Positions 13,264-18,107 of a stretch of DNA of 18,107 nt are shown one piece after another. The stretch comes from DATBHM01 sp036557505 (GTDB lineage: Bacteria > Actinomycetota > UBA4738 > JACQTL01), in NCBI GenBank assembly GCA_036557505.1, contig DATBHM010000230.1:1-18107 (forward strand). Direction: 5' to 3'. The first letter of the stretch is position 1; each line of letters starts with the position of its first letter. The notes under the pieces are model-generated. The model worked only from the letters and a program-made list of their open reading frames with translations, was not told where the DNA came from and did not search any database. The translations under genes were made by a program, and so were the position numbers.

Positions 13264-14592
13264 TCAGGGGACGATCATGCAGCCGTCGAACGCGTAGAGC
13301 GGGTTCAACGCCGTCTTCCCGCCGGACGTCCGGATGTGCTGCGGGCCGATCACCGAGGGCGGACCCTCGGCCGTGTAGCAGCCGTTCGGCTTCACGGTGA
13401 GGGTGTAGGCGGCGGAGAGCCCCCGGAGGCGCGGCCCGTCGACGTACAGCTGGCACACCCAGTCGTCGCCGGCGCCCGATCCGGTCCCCTGGACGACGCT
13501 CTCCCGCTTGCAGAACGGGAAGACCCGGATCGCCTGCGCCCGGTCGCCCTGCCCGATCACGTCCTGCTGCAGCGCCACGAGGTTCCGGAACGTCGGGGCG
13601 ATCGACGCCTCGAGCCGTTGGGAGGTGATCCACGTCGAATCGAGCATCGCCGCCACGATCAGGACGCCGGTGACGCCCACGGCGACGAGCGACCCGCGGA
13701 CCACCCTGCGTACCGTCACGGCCGCACGCCCCTCGCCGGCGAAGTCCCGTCGCCGGAAAGCCCGCCTGGCGATGTCGAGGCACAGCACCGCGTACGCGGC
13801 GGTGGTGATGAGGCCGATGAGGAACGGCGCGGTCCGGGCGGGGTCGACCAGGATGCCGTGCCAGGCCTCGAACGGCGTCGTCAGCAGCATCGACCGGACG
13901 ATCACGCCGCTCCCCATCAGCGAGACCAGCACCATCAACAGTCCGATGACCGGCGGACCCAGCACGCTGACCATGCTGTTGCGGGTAGTGACCGACAGCA
14001 GGAGCCCGAGGCACGTGAACGCGAGCGCCGGGAGCAGCGCCATGCCGAAGCTCCCGAGGACCAGCGCCATCGCGTGCCCCGCGGGGATCGACTGGCCCGA
14101 GAGCCCGATGAGCGGCTGGGTCCCCACGACGAGGATGCCGGCCAGCGTGCTGGTCAGCGCGAGCAGGGCGACCATGACGGTCGTGTAGGTCGCCGCCGCG
14201 AGGCACTTCCCGGCGAACACCTCGTTCCGGGTGCACGACCGGGTGAGCAACGTCTTCCACGTGGACCGGCCGTCCTCGCCGGCGAAGATGTCGCCGGCCA
14301 CGATGCTCGTGAGCAGGGGCCAGCCGGCGATCCCCAGGAAGTTCATCACCACGAGCGGGATGGCGAACCCCGACGAGTGGACGTACCGGCCGAACAGCGA
14401 GTCCGCCGGCGTCGAGGACTGGGTGTTGATGAAGACCGTGAACGCGAGCGGTCCCAGGACGCAGGCCACCACGGCGAGCCGGGGGAGCAGCTGCGACCTG
14501 ATCTTGGCGATCTCGACCCGGTAGACCGTGCCGACCCCGGTCCGCCGACGCTCGAACGCGAGCGGCCCGGCCTGCGCCGCCTGTGCGCTCAC
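13264..14592 (-). CDS. ABC-2 type transporter permease with C-terminal extracellular cysteine domain
   Basis: The 442-residue product starts at GTG 14592, whose bases overlap the TGA of the ATPase gene (GTGA). TM1 lies at about 37-56. The cytosolic segment FAGEDGRSTWKTLLTRSCTRNEVFAGK (103-129) is the ABC-2 coupling region. Further helices lie at about 77-99, 131-158, 175-201, 207-227 and 254-272. After a basic stretch (276-299) a last helix (about 300-317) leads into a C-terminal domain of about 125 residues with Cys361, Cys380, Cys405 and Cys438. This tail (WVCQLYVDGP, VKPNGCYTAEGPPSVIG, NPLYAFDGCM) is not part of a normal ABC-2 permease and is predicted to be outside the cell. With the ATPase it forms an exporter or lipid/peptide-resistance pump of the BcrAB type; the cargo is unknown. 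The open frame continues to 14955, but that part lies inside the ATPase gene. Confidence 0.85.
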   Translation of the reverse strand: MSAQAAQAGPLAFERRRTGVGTVYRVEIAKIRSQLLPRLAVVACVLGPLAFTVFINTQSSTPADSLFGRYVHSSGFAIPLVVMNFLGIAGWPLLTSIVAGDIFAGEDGRSTWKTLLTRSCTRNEVFAGKCLAAATYTTVMVALLALTSTLAGILVVGTQPLIGLSGQSIPAGHAMALVLGSFGMALLPALAFTCLGLLLSVTTRNSMVSVLGPPVIGLLMVLVSLMGSGVIVRSMLLTTPFEAWHGILVDPARTAPFLIGLITTAAYAVLCLDIARRAFRRRDFAGEGRAAVTVRRVVRGSLVAVGVTGVLIVAAMLDSTWITSQRLEASIAPTFRNLVALQQDVIGQGDRAQAIRVFPFCKRESVVQGTGSGAGDDWVCQLYVDGPRLRGLSAAYTLTVKPNGCYTAEGPPSVIGPQHIRTSGGKTALNPLYAFDGCMIVP

Positions 14593-15554
14593 GTGGCCGC
14601 TCCGACCTCGTCGGGCCGGCTGTCCGCACCGGGACGCTCGGCCTTCGCGCCCGTCAGCGCGAAGAACATCGACTCGAGCGGGGTCATCAGCAGCTCCAGC
14701 CGCTGTACGGCGACGCCCGCGCGCCCCAGGGACACGACGAAGGCGTCGAGGGCGTCCCCGTCCGCCGTCACCGTGAGCCAGCCTTCGGGGTCGGGCACGA
14801 CGCTCACGCCGGGCAGCGTGCCGGCCACCTCCTGGGCCCGGCCGTCGTCGCTCGTCCACAGCCGGTGGGCCGGGGCGGGTGCCTCGCGCCGGAGGCGTTC
14901 CATGGAACCGGCCCAGACGGACCGGCCCTCCCGCATCACGGTGACGCCGTCGCACAGCCCGTCCAGCTCGGCCATGTTGTGGCTGCTGAGCAGCACCGTC
15001 CCGCCGTCCGACGCGATCCCCCGGATCAACACCTCGACCTCGCGGATCCCGGAGGGGTCGAGCCCGACCGTGGGCTCGTCGAGCAGCAGCAGGCGGGGGG
15101 AACGGATCAGGGCCGCGGCCAGGCCCAGCCGCTGCCGCATGCCCGAGGAGAACCCGCCGACCTTCCGTTCGGCCCGGTCGGTCAGCCGCACCTCGGCCAT
15201 GGCCTCGTCGACGCGGTCGCGGGCGACGCCGTCGAGGTCGGCGAGCAGCTCGAGGTTCCGCCGGGCCGTGAGGTAGGGGTAGAAGCGGGGTTCCTCGACG
15301 AAGCCGGCGACGCCGTCCATCCCGAGGGCCGGCCCCTGGGCCGACTCCCGGCCGAGCAGCGACACCGTGCCCTCGTCCGGGGTCACGAGGCCGAAGAGCA
15401 CGCGTAGGAACGTCGTCTTGCCGGCGCCGTTCGGCCCCACGAGTCCGTGCACCTGACCCGGGTCGACGCGCATGTCGAAGCGGTCGAGCGCGTGGACGTC
15501 GCCGAAGCGCTTGACGAGGCCACTCGCGTCGATGGCCGGAGGTGTGTCAGGCAT
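14589..15554 (-). CDS. ABC transporter ATP-binding protein (BcrA/CcmA-like)
   Basis: This 321-residue nucleotide-binding subunit has Walker A GPNGAGKTT at 40-48 and a Q-loop region with EEPRFYPYL at 88-95, where Glu stands in for Gln as is usual in bacitracin-type transporters. The signature is FSSGMRQRL at 135-143, Walker B is LLLLDEPTVGLDP at 155-167, and the H-loop His is 192. The C-terminal extension (about 225-320) matches the regulatory tail seen in drug and antimicrobial-peptide exporters. It powers the overlapping permease (GTGA junction). The ATG at 15554 is preceded by AGGAG at ten bases. A TACACT -10 box at 15590-15595, bracketed by an inverted repeat, is the likely promoter of the ATPase-permease-propeller unit. 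Confidence 0.95.
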   Translation of the reverse strand: MPDTPPAIDASGLVKRFGDVHALDRFDMRVDPGQVHGLVGPNGAGKTTFLRVLFGLVTPDEGTVSLLGRESAQGPALGMDGVAGFVEEPRFYPYLTARRNLELLADLDGVARDRVDEAMAEVRLTDRAERKVGGFSSGMRQRLGLAAALIRSPRLLLLDEPTVGLDPSGIREVEVLIRGIASDGGTVLLSSHNMAELDGLCDGVTVMREGRSVWAGSMERLRREAPAPAHRLWTSDDGRAQEVAGTLPGVSVVPDPEGWLTVTADGDALDAFVVSLGRAGVAVQRLELLMTPLESMFFALTGAKAERPGADSRPDEVGAAT

Positions 15555-15572
15555 GGTTCAGTTGCTCCTGGA

Positions 15573-15604
15573 CGCGGGAGGGAGAAAGGAGTGTATCTCC
15601 CGCG
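15573..15604. promoter_or_regulatory. Inverted repeat bracketing the ABC operon -10 box (candidate operator)
   Basis: The eight-base arms CGCGGGAG (15573-15580) and CTCCCGCG (15597-15604) are perfect and 16 bases apart. On the minus strand the arms lie just before and just after the TACACT -10 box and expected start site. As RNA the same sequence could form a hairpin after the stop of the upstream phosphoesterase gene, but no U-run follows, so an operator is favoured over a terminator. Confidence 0.45.
15590..15595 (-). promoter_or_regulatory. Putative -10 box of the ABC ATPase-permease-propeller operon
   Basis: The minus strand reads TACACT (TANNNT). A start near 15583 would give a leader of about 29 bases containing AGGAG at ten bases before ATG 15554. 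No -35 is evident; that position falls inside the end of the upstream gene. Confidence 0.45.
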
Positions 15605-15611
15605 CCCGGAT

Positions 15612-17102
15612 TCAGTACGAGATCTTGGGCGGCCAGCCCAGGTCCTTCACGTAGTCGGCCGGCGGGGTCGTCGGGACCGGGCCGGGAGTGATGAGGGGGA
15701 GCGGGTCCGGCGCCAGCAGGCCGCTCGGCTTCCGCGTGAAGTCGAAGACGTGCTCGAGGTTGTGCGTGTTCCGAACGCGGTCGGTCAGGTAGTCGAGGCC
15801 GAAGTTGTCCGCGATGAACCTGTGGGGCGAGCAGAACTCCCCGACCTCGTGGTCGATCATGCCGCGATTCGCCCACGGCGAGATCACGAGCATGGGAACC
15901 CGCACCCCGAGGCCGAGCGCGTCGACCTTCGGGGGCGGGACTGGGTCGTAGCTGCCGCCCCACTCGTCCCATGTCACGAAGATCGCGGTGGTCGGCCACA
16001 GCGGGCTGGTCATGATGGCGTTCACGACCGTGGACGCCCAGTTCTGGGCCCAGATCGTCGAGTACGGCGGGTGGTCCGAGTTCTCGTACCGGGGGGTGAC
16101 CCAGGTGACGGACGGCAGCCGTCCGGCCTTGATGTCGTCGACGAGGTCGTCGACGTCGCGGACGTGTTCGTCCCACAGATGGGTGTGGAACACGTCGTGG
16201 ACGGCGGAGTAGGCGCTCCAGATGTAGCCGGTCTCGCGCTTGTCGGCCGAGTAGAACGCCCAGTCGATGTCCTTGCGGCTGAGCTGCTGGCCCTGGGTGT
16301 CGAACGTGAAGCACGGCCGCGAGCTCGTGAAGGCGTCGGGGTTCGCGTCGCCCTTCTCGTAGTCGTACAGCTTGACGAACGCGCCATCGATCGCGTCGCA
16401 TCCCCAGGTCTTCGCGAGGCCCGGCCCGGGCCCCGTGTTGTCGTTCTCCGGGTTGTCGAACGCCCCGCCCGAGGTGCCCGCGATCATGTACAGGTGGTTG
16501 GGGTACGACGCGGAGCTCGCCGACGAGAACACGTGATCGCACAGCACGAAGCTCTCGGCCCAGTGCCACCAGTTCTGCATCGTGTCGCGATCGTGGACCG
16601 ACATCGAGTAGTCGATCGCCGGCACGCCCTCGTACATCGCGAACCCGTCCATCTTCCCGCCGTTGATGTCGTTGAGCGAGGCCGTGCGGTCGTGGGGGAG
16701 GTCGCCGGTGAACCACTCGGGCGCCGTGATCAGCGGCGTCTCACGGCCGTCCACCACGCCCACCCTCGTCGTGTCGGTCGTGCCCGGGAACAGGCCGAAC
16801 ATGTGGTTCAGCGAGCGGTTCTCCAGCATCACGTACACGACGTGCTTGACCGGCCACCGCGTGTCCACGACGAGCGGATGCTGGGTCGGGGACCCGGGCT
16901 CGGTCGTGACGCCCCCACCCGACGTCGGAGGATGCGGCGCGGGGCCGGATGTCCCCGCTCCGCCGGTCGCATCGTGGTCGGGACCCTTCGTGAGCTCGTG
17001 GATACCGAAGCCCGCGGCGCCGGCCGCGACGACCGCCCCGCCCGCGACGGCGGAGCGCTTCAGAAAGGTGCGGCGCGACATCTTGCGGCGGTGGTCTGCC
17101 AT
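15612..17102 (-). CDS. Tat-exported PF04185-type phosphoesterase, subgroup B copy 1
   Basis: The 496-residue product has a twin-arginine signal: SRRTFLK at 9-15, then an Ala/Gly hydrophobic stretch to about 34. It is therefore predicted to be exported folded, perhaps with its metal bound. A Gly/Pro/Thr linker precedes the catalytic domain (about 84-455). HVVYVMLENRSLNHMFG gives Glu94-Asn95. SSASSASYPNHLYMIAGTSGG holds Ser199, the probable nucleophile (Thr in subgroup A). SDHPPYS gives His344, VTWDEWGGSYD Asp379-Glu380, and MIDHEVGEFCSPHRF Asp417-His418. The tail has FDFTRKPSGLLAPDPLP and a Pro-rich end. ATG 17102 gives the complete Tat signal; an in-frame TTG at 17120 is less likely, and starting at the inner ATG 17081 would still keep SRRTFLK. 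A TAGGTT box eight bases upstream implies a nearly leaderless mRNA. It is tandem with a close paralogue upstream. Substrate unknown. Confidence 0.92.
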   Translation of the reverse strand: MADHRRKMSRRTFLKRSAVAGGAVVAAGAAGFGIHELTKGPDHDATGGAGTSGPAPHPPTSGGGVTTEPGSPTQHPLVVDTRWPVKHVVYVMLENRSLNHMFGLFPGTTDTTRVGVVDGRETPLITAPEWFTGDLPHDRTASLNDINGGKMDGFAMYEGVPAIDYSMSVHDRDTMQNWWHWAESFVLCDHVFSSASSASYPNHLYMIAGTSGGAFDNPENDNTGPGPGLAKTWGCDAIDGAFVKLYDYEKGDANPDAFTSSRPCFTFDTQGQQLSRKDIDWAFYSADKRETGYIWSAYSAVHDVFHTHLWDEHVRDVDDLVDDIKAGRLPSVTWVTPRYENSDHPPYSTIWAQNWASTVVNAIMTSPLWPTTAIFVTWDEWGGSYDPVPPPKVDALGLGVRVPMLVISPWANRGMIDHEVGEFCSPHRFIADNFGLDYLTDRVRNTHNLEHVFDFTRKPSGLLAPDPLPLITPGPVPTTPPADYVKDLGWPPKISY

Positions 17103-17110
17103 GGCCGCAG

Positions 17111-17116
17111 AACCTA
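17111..17116 (-). promoter_or_regulatory. Putative -10 box of subgroup B phosphoesterase copy 1
   Basis: The minus strand reads TAGGTT, eight bases before ATG 17102, the same hexamer and spacing as at 6782-6787. The predicted start is about two bases before the ATG. The rest of the 73-base gap (17103-17175) holds a short GC palindrome (17149-17162) and nothing else I can name. Confidence 0.45.
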
Positions 17117-17175
17117 TCAACCGAAGCTGAAAACCGACCGTGAAGCGAGCGGCCCCGGCCGCCGACGCCCTCGTT

Positions 17176-18107
17176 CTACGGCTGCACGGGCGGCCAGCCG
17201 ATGTTGTGGCCGGGGGGCACGGCCGGCAGCGGGCCGGGCCGCAGCATCGGCAGCGGATCGGGCGCCAGCAGGTCCTTCCGTGCGCGGGCGAAGTCGAAGA
17301 CGTGCTCGAAGTTGTGCGTGTTCCGGACCCGGTCGGACAGGTAGGGCAGATCGAAGTTGTCGGCGATGAACCGGTGCGGCGTCGAGAACTCGCCGATCTC
17401 GTGGTCGATCATCCCGGCCCGGGCCCAGGGCGAGATGATCAGCATCGGTACCCGGACGCCGAACCCCAGCGAGTCCACCACCGGCGGCGGCACCGGGTCG
17501 TACAGCCCGCCCCACTCGTCCCACGTCACGAAGATCACGGTGGTCGACCAGGCCGGGCTCCGCATGATCGCATCGACGATCCCGGTGGCCCAGTTCTGCC
17601 CCCAGGTCGTCGAGTACGGGGGGTGGTCCGAGGCCTCGTAGCGTGGCGTCACCCAGGTCACCGACGGCAGCCGCCCGGCGGCGATGTCCGTGACGATGTC
17701 CTCCACGTCCCGGATGTGGTCCGTCCACAGGTCCGTGTGGAACACGCGGTCGATCGACGCGTAGGCGTTCCAGAAATAGCCTGTGGTCCGGTCGTTCGCC
17801 GAGTAGAACGCCCAGTCGATCCCCGCGCGGCTGAGCTGCTCGCCCTGCGTGTCGAACCGGAAGCACGGCCGGGTCCGATCCAGCGCCTCGCCCGAGTCGT
17901 AGTCGAACAGCGCCACGTACGCGCCCTCCGGGGCGTCGCACCCCCACGTCTTGGCGAGGCCCGGCGCCGGCGGTTCCTTCGCGTTCTCCGGATTGTCGAA
18001 CGCCCCGCCTGACGTCCCCGCGATCATGTACAGGTGGTTGGGGTACGAGGCCGTGCTGGCCGAGGCGAACACGTGGTCGCACAGGACGAAGCGCTCGGCC
18101 CACCGCC
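17176..18107 (-). CDS. PF04185-type phosphoesterase, subgroup B copy 2 (5' end off the window)
   Basis: The C-terminal 309 residues are visible; the frame is open through the window edge, so the GTG at 18072 is internal and the signal peptide is not seen. Motifs parallel the neighbouring gene: FVLCDHVFASASTASYPNHLY (with the Ser before YPNHLY as probable nucleophile), ASDHPPYST, VTWDEWGGLYDPVPPP, LIISPWARAGMIDHEIGEF and PHRFIADNFDLPYL. The ending NTHNFEHVFDFARARKDLLAPDPLP and the Pro-rich tail closing in GWPPVQP also match the pattern of copy 1. It is the product of a tandem duplication and is transcribed toward copy 1 with a 73-base gap. The ENR motif expected near the N-terminus is outside the window. 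Confidence 0.9.
   Translation of the reverse strand, partial: RWAERFVLCDHVFASASTASYPNHLYMIAGTSGGAFDNPENAKEPPAPGLAKTWGCDAPEGAYVALFDYDSGEALDRTRPCFRFDTQGEQLSRAGIDWAFYSANDRTTGYFWNAYASIDRVFHTDLWTDHIRDVEDIVTDIAAGRLPSVTWVTPRYEASDHPPYSTTWGQNWATGIVDAIMRSPAWSTTVIFVTWDEWGGLYDPVPPPVVDSLGFGVRVPMLIISPWARAGMIDHEIGEFSTPHRFIADNFDLPYLSDRVRNTHNFEHVFDFARARKDLLAPDPLPMLRPGPLPAVPPGHNIGWPPVQP

Noticed and set aside
17149..17162. GC palindrome GCGGCCCCGGCCGC as a terminator after the truncated phosphoesterase
   Set aside because: The loop would be too small, and the nearest T-run on the minus strand is over ten bases away; chance is likely at this GC content.
15447..17369. A 640-codon open frame on the plus strand
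   Set aside because: It is antisense to the ABC ATPase and the Tat phosphoesterase, both of which have complete family motifs; its composition is typical of a GC shadow.
1..18107. A defence island, prophage, CRISPR or insertion-sequence origin for the window
   Set aside because: No transposase, integrase, nuclease, phage structural gene, direct-repeat array or terminal repeats were seen, and codon and GC character is even throughout.

Overview
The window is about 70 % GC, tightly packed, and contains no gene-free stretch longer than about 125 bases. The proteins look actinobacterial: GC-rich codons, GTG starts, ATGA/GTGA start-stop overlaps, and TANNNT -10 hexamers placed so that several mRNAs would be leaderless or nearly so. 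An MreB gene and large secreted-protein families suggest a non-streptomycete, probably environmental Actinomycetota lineage. That placement is inference from style, not from a marker-gene comparison.

Left part (1-6670), housekeeping and regulatory genes. A 5'-truncated AAA-ATPase/TPR signalling protein overlaps a VOC (glyoxalase-fold) gene by ATGA. Next come moaA (minus strand) and, divergent from it, a gene that fuses a MogA/MoaB domain to an XdhC/CoxI domain. Together these are an early molybdenum-cofactor step plus the late insertion and chaperone steps used for xanthine dehydrogenase/CO dehydrogenase-type hydroxylases. A two-helix small membrane protein overlaps the end of the fusion gene. 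An mreB gene without mreC or mreD beside it closes this part.

Right part (6700-18107), a secretome cluster. Four PF04185-type phosphoesterases (phospholipase C/acid phosphatase superfamily) lie within about 11.3 kb. They form two subgroups. Subgroup A (6796-8364 and 10368-11900, in opposite orientation) is predicted to be anchored by an N-terminal helix. Subgroup B (15612-17102, and a copy truncated by the window edge at 17176-18107) is tandem; the complete copy has a textbook twin-arginine signal. Between and around them on the minus strand lie an ABC exporter (ATPase plus a permease with an unusual cysteine-bearing C-terminal extracellular domain), a secreted protein of seven cysteine-pair repeats (probable seven-bladed propeller), a small lipoprotein translationally coupled to one phosphoesterase, and a secreted TolB-like/RTX calcium-binding protein.

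Working model (inference): the right part is an envelope or extracellular phosphoester-hydrolysis and surface-protein locus, with Sec- and Tat-exported enzymes, a Ca-binding partner, a lipoprotein and a dedicated ABC transporter. Its substrate and control are unknown. An inverted repeat that brackets the ABC operon's -10 box is the best candidate control site. I found no tRNA, rRNA, CRISPR, insertion sequence or phage gene.
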